64,000 bases of DNA. Origin: Haematococcus lacustris. Taxonomy: Eukaryota > Chlorophyta > Chlorophyceae > Chlamydomonadales > Haematococcaceae. Of this stretch, positions 28,834-40,946 are shown piece after piece; the first letter of the stretch is position 1, and every line of letters begins with the position of its first letter. The notes beneath the pieces are model-generated. The model made no database searches and was not told the DNA's origin. It worked only from the letters and a program-made list of their open reading frames with translations. The translations under genes and the position numbers were made by a program. The stretch spans positions 8,636,184 to 8,700,183 of the forward strand of contig JASKMD010000029.1 of NCBI GenBank assembly GCA_030144725.1, written 5' to 3'.

Positions 28834-29180
28834 GAGGACCTCCCCCTATGGGGGGGAGGTCGCTCCCCCTCATAGGGGGACCTTCCAACCGCCCAACCGC
28901 ATCCCGCCCGCTGTACTGCGCCACCTTCCTGGGCACCTGTGCGCACCTGTGCGCTCGCACCGCACTAGGACTGCTAGGACTGATTACACTGCTATTGCTA
29001 GGTTGTGCAGCGTGGGCCGCAGCGCTGGCAGCATCAATTGCCACCACGCTAGATGCGACAAGCCCAGCCACAGCAGCCACAGCAGCCACAGCAGCCACAG
29101 CAGCCACAGCAGCCACCACGCTAGATGCGACAAGCCCGACCACAGCAGAAACCTCAGCAGGAACGAGCAGCGAGCAGCCC
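28806..29180 (+). repeat. left arm of an inverted repeat pair (partner 34240-34556)
   Basis: 28806-29065 matches the reverse complement of 34290-34556 closely. Both begin with the hairpin-prone block CCTCCCCCTATGGGGG...CCCCTCATAGGGGG and can encode a peptide MGGRSLPLIGGPSNRP... with a hydrophobic segment LGLITLLLLGCAAWAAALAA. In this arm (GCCACAGCA)n has expanded (29060-29120). The peptide may be part of a mobile element; I do not recognise it. Confidence 0.7.
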
Positions 29181-29914
29181 GTAACCGCTGATGGATTTCA
29201 GCCCGCCGCGGCGATGGCTCATTTGGGTCATGCCTGTTTTTTCCGAGCTCTCCGCAGAAGGATGAAGGGCGGACAGCATTTGAAAGCATCCACCGTCAGC
29301 ACGAGAGCAGCCCCGACCTGCCAAGAAGCATGCTGGTCGTGTTGGGCAACGGGTGGCGGGATGGGGACAGTGGGCACCTGGGGCAGCTGAGCTATACATG
29401 CCTGATATGCTTGCATTCGACGACCAGCCCCAGCCCCAACAAAGGGCTGGGTCAAGTGGGCTATCAGCAAGGAGCGTTCTGACACTGCAGCCCGTCAGAA
29501 TGAGACACAGCGTCGGTTTCACTATGCCGCCTCAGCTCCTGCACATGAGCAGCTTCTCACAAGCAAGAGAGCAGCCCTACAGGCTGCCATGCAGGAGCAA
29601 CTTGACTTAGCTTGGGAGCAGCATGCAGCACAGCATGCAGCTAGCTCAGCTGGACTGTCACCATTGCAGCAAGTGGAGAGACATGAGGAGGTGGAGTACA
29701 TCGATCTTCATCATTGCTTTTCGCTAACTGTTTGGCAGTGCACTGGCTGCAAGGAGTGTGCACTTCTTTTGTTGGCCTAGCAGTCAAATCCAGATTCATA
29801 CTTGGTATGACATCGGTCTCATGCGGCACTACTTCTCCTTGTTTGGTGGAGGTGTCTCCATGGCAGGAGACGCTGCCCTCCGACATGTGCTAATGTTCAT
29901 GGTTCGATACCCAG
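29181..29914. other. intergenic, no gene recognised
   Basis: Short open frames only, with no domain, repeat or RNA that I can support. Confidence 0.4.
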
Positions 29915-30850
29915 CCCTGCCCCACCCCTCCCAGCCTTGCATTGCCCCTCCCCTCCCTGCCCGGCCCTGCCCCACCCCCTTTTAGCCCTGCCCCACCCCA
30001 GCCCAGCCCTGCCCCACCGCAGCCCATCCTTACGTTGCCCCTCGCCGCCTCAGCCCAGCCCTGCCCGACCCCCTCCCAGCCTTGCGTTGCCCCTCCCCTC
30101 CCCTCCCTACCCAGCCCTGCCCCACCACCTCCCAGCCCTGCCCCACCACCTCCCAGCCCTGCCCCACCACCTCCCAGCCTTGCGTTGCCCCTTCCCTCCC
30201 TGCATAACCCTACCCCACCCCCTCCCAGCCCTGCCCACCCCATCTCAGCCCTGCCCCACCCCCTCCCAGCCTTACGTTGCCCCTCCCCTCCCTGCCCAGC
30301 CCTGTCCCACCCCCTCCCAGCCCTTCTCCACCCCCTCCCAGCCTTGCATTGCCCCTCCCCTCCCTGCCCAGCCCTGCCCAACCCCCTCCCAGCCCTGCCC
30401 AACCCCCTCCCAGCCTTACGTTGCCCCTCCCCTCCCAGCCCTGCCCCACCCCCTCCCAGCCCTGCCCACCCCATCTCAGCCCTGCCCCACCCCCTCCCAG
30501 CCTTGCGTTGCCCCTCCCCTCCCTGCCCAGCCCTGTCCCACCCCCTCCCAGCCCTTCTCCACCCCCTTCCACCCCTCCCCTCCCTGCCCAGCCCTGTCCC
30601 ACCCCCTCCCAGCCCTTCTCCACCCCCTCCCAGCCTTGCATTGCCCCTCCCCTCCCTGCCCAGCCCTGCCCAACCCCCTCCCAGCCCTGCCCAACCCCCT
30701 CCCAGCCTTGCGTTGCCCCTCCCTGCCCAGCCCTGCCCAACCCCCTCCCAGCCCTGCCCAACCCCCTCCCAGCCTTGCGTTGCCCCTCCCTGCCCTACCC
30801 AGCCCTGCCCCACCCCCTCCCAGCCCTGCCCTGCCCTGCCCTGCCCTGCA
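29915..30850. repeat. C-rich minisatellite, about 0.9 kb
   Basis: Units such as CCCAGCCCTGCCC + ACCCCCTCCCAGCC + TTGCGTTGCCCCTCCCCT are shuffled in compound repeats of 50-120 bp. Long open frames exist on both strands only because the motif lacks stops. Confidence 0.9.
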
Positions 30851-31200
30851 GGCTGCAGTGAATGTAGTACAGTGCATGAGCAGCAGCAGCAGCAGCAGGC
30901 TGTAGTGTATGAGCAGCAGTGCAAGGACAGCAGCAGCAGTGGATGGGCAGCAGTAGCAGGCTGTAGGTGTGTGGCAGCAGCAGGCTGTAGGTGTGTGGCA
31001 GTGCAGGTAGCAGCAGGCTGCAGGTGTGCTTCAGTGCATGAGCAGCAGCAGCAGCAGGCTGGAGTGCATGTGCTGCAGTGCATGAGCAGCAGCAGCAGGA
31101 TGTAGGTGTGTTGTGGTGCATGAGCAGCAGCAAGAGCAGCAGGCTGTAGTGCATGAGCAGTGCATGGACAGCATCAGCAGGATGTAGGTGTGTGGCAGTT
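30851..31200. repeat. CAGCAG-rich degenerate repeat
   Basis: Repeats around GCATGAGCAGCAGCAGCAGG and CTGTAGGTGTGTGGCAG, about 20-40 bp each and imperfect. Confidence 0.7.
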
Positions 31201-31374
31201 CAGTCTTGTATTAGCAAAAGCTTTCAAGAAACAACGTGATTAATAAAAACAACGTGATTTGTAAGCTGTGAATTCAAAAACCAACGTGATTTGTAAGCTG
31301 TGAATGGTCAAGATGTAATGAAGACAACGGTGGTGGTCATTAGCCGTGTATCCTCTTCTCAAACGATTCCTACG

Positions 31375-31890
31375 CCCCTTTCATGGACAACACCACCACA
31401 CGGTGATGCGCTAAGGCCGCAAATGTGGTAGCCACCTGCTACAAACCCCCTTTGCATGTATGCATCACGGTCATGCAAAGCAAGTGCAAGCCTGGCAGTG
31501 ATCCACACCCAATGTGTCACAGCTAGCTGGACCACGGATGGTACCTGTAGTGGAGGCTCACCAGACTTAGCCACATGCTAGGGTGTGGTGCGCCACATGC
31601 CCCTTGTATGGACAACACCACCACGCGGTGATGCGCTAATGCTGCAAATGTGGTAGCCACCTTCTACATACCCCCTTTGCATGTATGCATCACGGTCATG
31701 CTTAGCAAGTGCAGGCCTGGCAGTGATCCACGCCCAATGTGTCACAGCCAGTTGGACTACGGATGGTACCTATAGTGGAGGCTCACCAGATCCAGCCACA
31801 TGCTAGGGTGTGGTGCGCCACATGCCCCTTGTATGGACACCACCACCACGCGGTGATGCGCTCATGCTGCAAACGTGATAGCCGAGGTAT
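31375..31890. repeat. 225-bp tandem repeat, about 2.3 copies
   Basis: Copies begin at 31375, 31600 and 31825 with CCCCTT(T/G)(C/T)ATGGACA and diverge by a few percent. No coding capacity is recognisable. Confidence 0.85.
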
Positions 31891-33325
31891 GTAGATGCGC
31901 AATGAGCTATGGCGGGGTGGTGTCACAGTGTGCCACAGTCACTACGGTAGTTGTGTTGGCTGACATCAGAGTGTTGGCCACACCAACTGTGTTGGCTTAC
32001 ATCAGAGTGTACCACAGCTGTTGTGTTGGCTAGGAAGCGGGGTGGTGCTAGCAGTGTTTAGGCTGGAAAGTCTAGGCTTAGGCGCGGCCCTTCCTATTTG
32101 GCTAGGCTATTTGGCCTGGGCTTCAACAAAGAGCTACTATTCCAACCGCGGCTGGTGACATGCATGGTATGCATAGGTTGGGACCAGGTGGCTCTGGAAG
32201 TCTAGTTAGGTCAGCTCTCAACGGTTAGGAATTACATACGCGGTTGGTTGGATAGCATTACATGACCACCATGTTATCAGGGATTATACAAGTGGTGAGT
32301 TGTACCCCTGCCCTCCTAGCTCATGTGCATGCCCTCAGCCTTGTATGTGTAGCCTCTGCATGTGTTGTTTGATATTGAACAACCGCCCTAATTGCAATGA
32401 CTGCTGCAGCTGCCCTGACTCAGCCTCACCATGCGGCTCAGGCTCATCGCATGCCTCCTTGCACACGACAATCATGTGCTGCAGCCAGACAAGCAGCTGG
32501 CCATGCTCCATAAGCAGCAGAGCTTGCTGCTAGGTGCCCCTATCCCTGTTGCTCCAAGCTGGTACGCCAAGGGCTGCTGGGTGGGGTTGGGAAGGGGCTG
32601 CAGCGTGTGCCGTGGGGTGAGGGTAAGGGGAGGGGGGGAAGTAGGTGACTTGCTCCCCCTGCCCCATGTCCCCAAACTGGGTTGGTTGCTACTACTAGGC
32701 TGCTCAGCAGCTCAAGCAGCTGCAGCAACAACAACAACAGCAGCAGCACTAGCAGCAGCACCATCACCACTGGCAGCACCACCCGCTCCATGCTGCCCGC
32801 TCCATGCTGTCTGCTCTATGCTACTAGCTCAGGCTGCTCCTCCATAGGCTGCTAGGTGCGTGGTGGGGGAGAGGAGAGGGGAGGAGGGTAGGTGGGTGGC
32901 AGACTCGGAAGTGGTGGTGGTGGGATGGGGGAGGGTACGGGGTACGGGGAGGGTACGGTCCTTGCTGGCTCCTTGTTGCTTGCTGCTCTATGCCGCTGCC
33001 GCCTTGCTTGCAATCACCAAGCCATGCTACTGTTGTCATGCCCCAGCTATCGACAACTGCAAGCAAACATCAGCCAGCAAGCAGATGAATAAGGACATGC
33101 ATGACATGCTAGCAACCACCAAGCCATGGCAGGACATGCATGACCAGAGTTTGGCAGGCTGGGCTGACACCCTAACAGCATGCGCACTCACCGAAAGTCC
33201 TGGCTGCCACTCCAAGCGCCTCCTACTTGCTGCTTTTGCATCTGCTCTTAGTTGCTGCTCATGGAGATGGCTCATGGCTGCGGGGGGAGGGAGGCTGCTG
33301 TGGTGTACACTTGCTCAACGCAAGT
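31891..33325. other. no gene recognised
   Basis: Contains GTGTTGGCT(G/T)ACATCAGAGTGT duplications (31957-32030). Possible exon-like frames at 32300-32840 have low-complexity ends and no domain. Nothing I would annotate as a gene. Confidence 0.4.
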
Positions 33326-33720
33326 GCTCAGAGGGAGGGGAGGGGAGGGGAGGGGAGGGGAGGGGAGGGGAGGGGAGGGGAGGGGAGGGGAGGGGAGGGG
33401 AGGGGAGGGGAGGGAGGGAGGGGAGGGGAGGTGAGGTGAGGGGAGGGGAGGGGAGGTGAGGTGAGGGGAGGGGAGGTGAGGTGAGGGAGGGGAGGGGAGG
33501 GGAGGTGAGGGGAGGTGAGGTGAGGTGAGGGAGGGGAGGGGAGGGGAGGTGAGGGAGGTGAGGTGAGGTGAGGGGAGGTGAGGTGAGGGGGAGGGGAGGG
33601 GAGGGTTTGGGGAGGGGAGGGGAGGGGAGGGTCTGGGGAGGGGAGGGGAGGGGAGGGTCTGGGGAGGGGAGGGAAGGGAGGGTCTGGGGAGGGGAGGGGC
33701 TTGGGAGGTGGTGGTTGTGG
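33326..33720. repeat. GGGGA / GGTGA pentanucleotide array
   Basis: (GGGGA)n from 33328 grades into GGAGGTGAGG variants and GGGTCTGGGGAGG units. The plus strand is almost purely purine and prone to G-quadruplex or triplex formation. Confidence 0.95.
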
Positions 33721-34239
33721 TGGTGGCGGAGCTTGGGGGGAAGGTGGGAGGGCTTGCTCCAGGCTGCAAGATAGGTAGAGGGTGTTGCATTGTGGCGAAG
33801 GTGAGAGTGGTGGTTGTTGGAAAGGGGATGGTTGTGACCATGAAACCCTGCAGCAAAGAAGTTCATGCATGTGGTCAGGCTAGGCACACTTAACCACACA
33901 ACTGAAAAAGCGAGCCACTCACTATCTGCAGGGTGGTGTGTGTGCAGGGGGAATTGGGGTGGATGTAGGGCGAGGGTGGTGGTGGAGGGGTTGGGAAGGG
34001 TGCCGCATCCAACTGCTCCTCGCTGCTCCTTGCTGCTCTTTGCTGCTCCTTGCTGCGCTGCCTAGCTGCTTCCCTTGGCTGCACCTCCTGGCTCTTGCGC
34101 GAGCTGTCCCGCAGAGCACCAGCCGAGAAATGTTAGACATGGGCCGAGATGCGAGGTGCGGGGTGCGAGGCTTGATGTTCGAAGTGCTGGGGTTGCAGGC
34201 TCAGGTTCTGCGCATAGTATCTGCGCTCTGCATTCCGTC
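33721..34239. other. no gene recognised
   Basis: Short CTGCTCCTTGCTGCTC repeats at 34013-34060; otherwise nothing supportable. Confidence 0.4.
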
Positions 34240-34556
34240 TGCGGTTACGGGCTGCTCGCCAGCTGCTGTTCCTGCTGAGGTTTCTGCTTGTGGCTGGGCT
34301 TGTCGCATCTAGCGTGGTGGCAATTGATGCTGCCAGCGCTGCGGCCCACGCTGCACAACCTAGCAATAGCAGTGTAATCAGTCCTAGCACGCGTGCGGTG
34401 CGAGCGCACAGGTGCGCACAGGTGCCCAGGAAGGTGGCGCAGTACAGCGGGCGGGATGCGGTTGGGCGGTTGGAAGGTCCCCCTATGAGGGGGAGCGACC
34501 TCCCCCCCATAGGGGGAGGTCCTCATGGGAGACTTGATTGTGTACGTACATCTGGC
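34240..34556 (-). repeat. right arm of the inverted repeat pair (partner 28806-29180)
   Basis: Reverse-complement copy with the same hairpin block (34478-34530) and the same hydrophobic peptide on the minus strand. It lacks the GCCACAGCA expansion and continues into Arg/Asn-rich sequence. Confidence 0.7.
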
Positions 34557-35884
34557 CGTTTATTTGCAGTGGCAGTGCCTAAAGTGGAACATGTGTAGTA
34601 GACGCGCGCTCTGCAGTGCTTATGCCATGATGCACGCGCTGCACAGATTCAGCTTCAATTACCTTTCTTGTGTGTGACTTTCGGGCATAGTCAATGAGCC
34701 TGTCCGGTGCATCCTGCGTGTGACCGGCACGTATGTGCTGCCTGCGTGTTTGTACGACACTGAGATAGCGGGAGATCTTTTGGGTATTGCCGCAATGCTG
34801 GGCTGCATTGGGCACTGCGGGCCGAGCTGTGAAACCATCTTCCCCGTCCCCTCGCCTCCTGCCAGCCACTCCGAGACGCATAGCGGCCATGTCACTTGTA
34901 CAGCCCTCCGACACCCCTGCAGGTTCTAAGGCCGGGCTGGGCATTCACCGTTGTGCAGTAGGGTTAGCGAGGCTAGGTGCAGAAGTTCTCTGAGCCTCTG
35001 AGTCCGGTCGCGCCTCACGTGTCAGCCGGGCTGGGCCATTCACCGTTGTGCAGTCGGCCCAGGCCACGCCCCACTCAGCTGTGCTACTGGGCAGGCCAGG
35101 CAAAGCCAGGCCAAATCCAGGCCAAAGCCAGGCCAGCCAGGCCAGGGTTGGGTTGAAATCTCCGACAAGGCCCTGTTGTGCAAGTGGCGGCGCAGGTTAC
35201 AGTTACAGCTACAGCAAAGGCAACCTCAACATAACAAAACATTAAGCCCCTCACAAAGGGGATGTGTGTGGATTGAAGCTACTAGGGCTCTGGCTCAGGC
35301 GCCCCCAACATGGGGTTGGTAATCTTCATGCAAATACTCACTCTATACTGCACCGTTTTCGATAGCGTTTGTCACATCGGCACCGTCGAATTACTACGCG
35401 TCTACTGGCAAGCGGCGCGTTAGCTCTTGCAAGTGAGGCCATGCCGGCGCAAGCGATCGCGGACACACCTCAGCTGTTCACCATCAATTGCATTACTGGT
35501 ATGTAGCGGCATCAGTGGTAGAACTGCGCCTGCTGTCGAGCAGGAAGTACAATCAATGTTTAGCCCGCCAGGCTCACTCCGCGAACCTTTCATTGGTGCA
35601 GGCGTTGTCGGAGGACCGTCGTTGGGCAAGTTGACACGCGACATTGCAGCGAGGTGCGAAAATGTTCGTTTCTCTCTAGCCGGCTATACAGAAAAGGGGA
35701 CCCCCTTGCACAAACCGGCGTATTGTGAACCGACCACTGTGACTTATCAGAATTTGCCGTGTCAACTTTGTCAACTTTGTTCCTAACCCAACGAAGCAGC
35801 TGTTGGAGAAGAAAGCAAAGCATTCCATCAACCAGGCTTGTGGAAACATAAGTTGGCGTGACCTAACTTTGCCTTGCAGCGCTG
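34557..35884. other. intergenic, small duplications only
   Basis: GCCGGGCTGGGC(C)ATTCACCGTTGTGCAGT occurs twice about 93 bp apart (34933 and 35026), and an AGGCCAAAGCC cluster lies near 35090-35150. No supported gene. Confidence 0.4.
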
Positions 35885-36450
35885 ACTAGCCCACCCGGAA
35901 CCCTTGCAGCCCGCCCCACCCCCTCCCAGCCCCTCCCACCCCCTCCCAGCCCCAGCCCCGCCCTCCCACCCCCTCCCACCCCTAGCCCCACCCCTCCCAC
36001 CCCCTCCCAGCCCCTCCCACCCCCTCCCAGCCCCAGTCCCGCCCTCACAGCCCCTCCCACCCCCAGCCCCACCCCCCTCACCCCCTCCCAGCCCCTCCCA
36101 GCCCCAGCCCCGCCCTTCCCACCCCTCCCAGCCCCAGCCCTGCCCCTCCCACCCCCCTCCCACCCCCTCCCAGCACCAGCCCCGCCCTCCCACCCCCTCC
36201 CAGCCCCAGTCCCGCCCTCACAGCCCCTCCCACCCCCAGCCCCACCCCTCTCACCCCCTCCCAGCCCCTCCCAGCCCCAGCCCCGCCCTTCCACCCCCTC
36301 CCAGCCCCAGCCCTGCCCCTCCCACCCCCTCCCAGCACCAGCCCCGCCCTCCCACCCCCTCCCAGCACCAGCCCCGCCCTCCCACCCCCTCCCACCCCCA
36401 GCCCCACCCCTTCTCACCCCCTCCCAGCCCCTCCCAGCCCCAGCCTAGAA
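35885..36450. repeat. C-rich minisatellite
   Basis: CCCACCCCCTCCCAGCCCCAGCCCCGCCCT units with higher-order duplication: about 150 bp near 36035-36110 is repeated near 36205-36290. Open frames on both strands are motif artefacts. Confidence 0.9.
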
Positions 36451-37329
36451 GCACAGCTGCGCTAGTGCCTCCCCTATGGGTTGCAGCCGGCGGTGTGCTA
36501 AATACGTAGCCCAAATAGTATCACCAAGGGCTGCTCATTTGCACAGTCCTAGTGGCTTGACAGCCACAGCAAGGAAGGCTGAGGCTATCCCCTCCTACTG
36601 CCCCCCCCTGGCAGCACCTGGCAGCTGGCGCTGGTGCCGCCCCTGGGCTGCCCACCCCTCCTGCTGCCCCCCCCTGGCAGCAGCTGGCAGCTGGCGCTGG
36701 TGCCGCCCCTGGGATGCCCACCCCTCCATCTGAGCAGCAAGGGGTCAGGGCGGAGCTGGACACAAGCTCAACACGCAAGCGGAGGGCGGGCGGGAGGGAT
36801 CGGAGCCAACATGTCGAGCAAGGTAACGTAGCAATGGCGTACACACCTTGCATGGCCTTACAGAGTGGCCAGGAAGTAGGAACTACTCACGAAGCGGTCA
36901 AGCAATGCAGCAGCCTTGTATATTTATGTGCGTGTGTGGAGTGGCGCGGTTACATCGGTTTAGCGTGCCATGTGAATCGATTTTACTGCGGAGACTGTCC
37001 CTGACTGTTTGCAGGATCTGCTGGGCCACGTCGGTCGCGGCGGTCGATCGCGGCGAGGCCCGCATGTGCATTACAAGCATGATTTAAAATGTAAAGATTT
37101 GAGCCGCCAAAGCACTCAGCACACTGCACAGTATTTAATGATACATGTTGCACCGCATAGCTGACGGAGTCCTCTATCCAGTGATGTGCGAAACAGAAAT
37201 AGAAACCACGTGGCTGAGACGCGGCGTCGTTTTGATTACCAGGGGTCGGTTTCCTATCATTTCCTGTCATTTTTTGTTAGTTGGGGACACCTGACTCTGG
37301 CTACAGGCACACACACCGGAATGGCTGAG
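36451..37329. other. no gene recognised
   Basis: A 68-bp tandem duplication at about 36590-36725 (CCCCCCTGGCAGCA...CTGGCGCTGGTGCCGCC). The part nearest 37329 could include the promoter of the displaced UFD2 allele. Confidence 0.4.
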
Positions 37330-38468
37330 CTGAAGTGGGCATTAGGCACACTGTCAGTAGCCTTTACAAAAGCGATCTCGCAGCATGTGTTTGATTACAA
37401 CTCGTTTAGGGTTTAGCATGAGGGCTTTAGGGATTGAAGCTTGTACAGCCTAGAATGAATGAATGGATGGTCTCAGAATAACCCTGTCTCAAAGTCTGGT
37501 GTTGGGTTTATTCACCACGCCAGCTGCTCAGGACATTCGGTATAGGACTGACGTTGATGGTCCGGGCATAGTTAGGGATGCAGCCTTTCAGCACAGGCAA
37601 GCCATGTGCCGCGTGTTTCGCATGCAGGTTGTTCCGCCATGCCTGCGCTCCCGCCCTCGCACTAGAACATGCCGATGCTCTGCTGATCACCAACTGCATC
37701 GAACATGGCACAACTGGAGGAGGCTAGAGGATGCGCTGCTGCGACGCGTGTTGGCGGTTGCGCTGCATTCCCAAGACGCGCAGCCAAGCTCAAAGCCGCC
37801 CGTCGTCTGCTCTCGGCATTGTCACAGGTGCAGTCCAGGCCCGTCGCGCCCTCTCTGGACATGCTCATTCAGGGCAGGAGCGACGTGCGCAGGAGCTAGA
37901 AATGGACGCAATGGGCTCAGCGACTCGCCTGCTGTTGCGCAAGGAAATGCTCGACAGGGTGGTCGTCGCCCGGCTCATCGAGAGTCCACCTGAGGGATTA
38001 CCCACAAAGCCCTCTGCAGTACCTGCTGGGCTGCTATAGCCGCGCAATAGAGAGGCTCGCACCAAGTCGGTCGCGGACAAGCCCGTCTCATATCAGCCCT
38101 TGCTAGCTGCAAAGAGCTGCTCGTTAGCTATGCGAGCCTGACCCTCAACAGTGGCATCATTCCGCACGTCGGCCAGCAGGTATGCACCGATGCACGGCTG
38201 GTGTCCGCTCCCTGCTCAGCATTTGTGACCCTGCCCGCTCATTCAGGCAGTCGAGGCTGAGAAGAAAGGACCACTGCAATTGTTAGACAGCATATACGCC
38301 CGGTTTGGGTGTGGCCCAGCCAGCGACCCAGGAGTTGTGAGCCTGCCCCCTGGCTTCTTGGAGGAGTTCAGCGTGAAGTGTGAGCAGGACAGCAACCAGG
38401 AGGCCTGTGCGAGGTGCTGCGGCCTGTAGGTGGGTGGCTGGCCCCCCGTGCATGCTGGTCAAGCCATG
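37330..38468 (+). pseudogene. second copy of the UFD2 5' region, truncated at the gap
   Basis: This segment matches 40947-42090 almost base for base, covering the leader and the first three coding exons of UFD2. Many single-base indels fall in short homopolymers: GAGGAGGC versus GAGGAGC, CCTGAGGGATT versus CCTGAGGATT, CCCGTCTC versus CCCGTCCTC. These disrupt the frame. The match ends at the N run. It looks like an alternative allele or poorly polished contig end placed beside the main copy, and less like a genuine tandem pseudogene. Confidence 0.75.
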
Positions 38469-38968
38469 NNNNNNNNNNNNNNNNNNNNNNNNNNNNNNNN
38501 NNNNNNNNNNNNNNNNNNNNNNNNNNNNNNNNNNNNNNNNNNNNNNNNNNNNNNNNNNNNNNNNNNNNNNNNNNNNNNNNNNNNNNNNNNNNNNNNNNNN
38601 NNNNNNNNNNNNNNNNNNNNNNNNNNNNNNNNNNNNNNNNNNNNNNNNNNNNNNNNNNNNNNNNNNNNNNNNNNNNNNNNNNNNNNNNNNNNNNNNNNNN
38701 NNNNNNNNNNNNNNNNNNNNNNNNNNNNNNNNNNNNNNNNNNNNNNNNNNNNNNNNNNNNNNNNNNNNNNNNNNNNNNNNNNNNNNNNNNNNNNNNNNNN
38801 NNNNNNNNNNNNNNNNNNNNNNNNNNNNNNNNNNNNNNNNNNNNNNNNNNNNNNNNNNNNNNNNNNNNNNNNNNNNNNNNNNNNNNNNNNNNNNNNNNNN
38901 NNNNNNNNNNNNNNNNNNNNNNNNNNNNNNNNNNNNNNNNNNNNNNNNNNNNNNNNNNNNNNNNNNNN
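38469..38968. other. assembly gap of exactly 500 N
   Basis: A scaffold gap with a conventional length, so the real distance between flanks is unknown. The left flank is duplicated UFD2 sequence and the right flank is retrotransposon. Confidence 0.99.
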
Positions 38969-39120
38969 GCCACCGGCATGTGCGTGCAGGTAAAGCAAAG
39001 GAGTACCTCGTCAAGTGGAAGGGCTATGAAGACTCTGACAACACTTGGGAGCCTGCCAGCAATCTAGCAAATGCCCCTGACTGCGTGAACTTGTATAAGG
39101 CTCAGCATGGCTTGCTGTGA
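38969..39120 (+). CDS. Ty3/gypsy (chromovirus) integrase C-terminal chromodomain, partial
   Basis: The only frame that stays open after the gap reads [25 protein letters not shown] to a TGA at 39118. This is the chromodomain consensus (YLVKWKGY...NTWEP) found at the end of chromovirus integrases, where it binds chromatin. The rest of pol is in the gap or absent. A 3' LTR follows 285 bp downstream, as expected for this element type. Confidence 0.85.
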
Positions 39121-39404
39121 TTTAATGTGGGACATGGGCTCCATGTAGTCTTGCTGGTTGCTTTGCTGCATGCTACGTGCCTTGGTGTGCTATGGGTCCA
39201 GTTGCTCATGTGAGCCTGGCTAGTCTGGTTCCCAGCGTCCATTAGCTCCCTGAGCTTGGGCTGGAATGGTCCATGGTGACCCTGATCTCCTCAGAGCGAC
39301 CTGCATCCGGATGGGCAGGAGTTCTCAAATAGTGGTCATAGTACTGCGAGTCCATGCCATGATGGCCTATGGGCGGAACGGCCATCCCTTAGGAGAGGGA
39401 GGAA

Positions 39405-39640
39405 TGTAGCGTTCCGATTTGCACTAAGCAGTCGGCCGCTAGTGTCACTGACGAAGTGTGATACAGGCAGGTTAAATGGTGGGCTGTATTGCCTGCCCAC
39501 CATTCGGGTTCGATCCCCGGGGGCCGTTCTATGTCCTGGCCTGGTTACGCTGAGACAGTCTGACACCTGTAACAGCTTCTAGCGTTGCATGGCGCTCACA
39601 CGTTGAAAAGATTTAAGGCGCGCTCTTCCTGAACGCTACA
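39405..39640 (+). mobile_element. 3' LTR of a Ty3/gypsy-type retrotransposon
   Basis: 236 bp beginning TGTAGCGTTC and ending GAACGCTACA, a perfect 10-bp terminal inverted repeat with TG...CA ends. It is preceded by a purine-rich tract AGGAGAGGGAGGAA. A 10-bp hairpin AATGGTGGGC/GCCCACCATT lies at about 39475-39504, directly followed by a tRNA B-box-like GGTTCGATCCCC. No 5' LTR lies in the window. Confidence 0.75.
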
Positions 39641-40927
39641 GATGGCTCGGGATGGGCTCTGGCTTTCAGTGTTACATGTGCCGTGGTGCCTCAACCCTCT
39701 TCCTCAACTTCAGCAGGCACATGTCACGCAAAATCATTACAGAAATACATGTATCGATGCTCAAACGCCTTGCAACACCACTACAGAAGACATGTATCGC
39801 TGATGCAAAGCACATGCATTGATGTAAAAAGGTGGCAACACCACACCACAACACCTCCACTCGTACACATCAACACCACCACCTCAACAACACACCACAA
39901 CACAATGACTCATGCCTCACACACCACCTATGCTATGTGCACAACAAGCAAGGACTGGTCGCACCTCCTTGCTATAGCTAACACTCACCACGGGACTGCT
40001 AAGCACTTTGCCTTGCTGCCTATGCCCCATGGTACCAAATCAGGCTGGGCTGGGCTGGGCTGGGCTGGGCTGGGCTGGGCTGGGCTGGGCTGGGCTGGGC
40101 TGGGCTGGGCTGGGCTGGGGGAGAGGGGGGGTACCCTAACAACAAGGTGACACAACACAACAACAACGTCCAGCTCCATGTCATGCCTTGCTGACTCTTT
40201 GCTACCTCCTTGTTGGCTGCTGCTCTACGCCGCTGCTGCCTTGCTCGGTGATGGAGATGGGGGTGATTTATTGGCATCCTGCACACACAATCACAAAGAC
40301 AAGGTCTTGGGGCACACACCACAAAACATGCTTATTAATTAGTTCTAATTAATCAAATCTTAAGGCTCACGACAGTTGTGTGCTACCCTCAGCTGTTCAT
40401 GTCTGTCATGCGTTGCGGAAGTGTGCGAGTGAACATCAAACTGATCTAGACATGATGACATATAATACTATCTTACTCACCTCCAACTCACTGTTTTCCA
40501 GGGCTGATAGCCTGGCTGCACTGCTGCTTGGAAGAGCCTCGGGCTGGTGTGGGTTTGGTGTTGATCCTCACAACAGCCAAGCACCAGGTCAGCAGATTTG
40601 GTTGCATGTGTTGACATTGTATGCAAAACGCACTAAGAAACAGCACCCCGTGCTTACCTGAGATGTAGTCGCGAGTTGCAAGTCCGCTGGCAGCATAGGC
40701 TGCTCGGCACGGAAATGCCTCCGGCCACCAATCCACCTCTCCTGTTGCGACACGCATATAAACAGATGGAGAAGGACATTGCGAAGCTAATCAATTCGTC
40801 GGGACAATGCAGTACAATCGACAAAAGAGGGCCTAACCTGCTAGCGACACCGTTGTGAGATGTAGAGCCCAATGGTGGATAAATTACATGCAGCGGATCA
40901 AAGACGGTGCCAAAAAGTAAATTGCGG
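39641..40927. other. no gene recognised; (GGGCT)n at 40041-40122
   Basis: About sixteen GGGCT units at 40041-40122 and a CAACACCACA-rich stretch at 39835-39905. Part of 40380-40946 may be the body of a TIR transposon, because its right terminus lies at 40928-40946. Confidence 0.5.
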
Positions 40928-40946
40928 GGCCAATGGCGGGGGTGAC
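40928..40946. mobile_element. right terminus of a TIR transposon related to 20417-21202
   Basis: GGCCAATGGCGGGGGTGAC differs at one base from the right TIR of the 20417-21202 element. The homology with the alternative UFD2 copy begins at the next base (40947, CTGAAG; 37330 in the other copy). So 37330 represents an unoccupied site and this copy carries an insertion. The left end was not found. Confidence 0.65.

Noticed and set aside
29890..31105. Long Gly-rich and Pro-rich open frames on both strands
   Set aside because: Openness is a property of the C-rich minisatellite. No start context, splice support, signal peptide or domain was seen.
38283..39120. Open frames crossing the N run
   Set aside because: They are translations of unknown bases. 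Only the part after 38968 (chromodomain) is real sequence.
39430..39530. Complete tRNA gene inside the LTR
   Set aside because: The T-arm/B box is convincing, but I could not fold an acceptor stem, D arm and anticodon arm of normal size around it.
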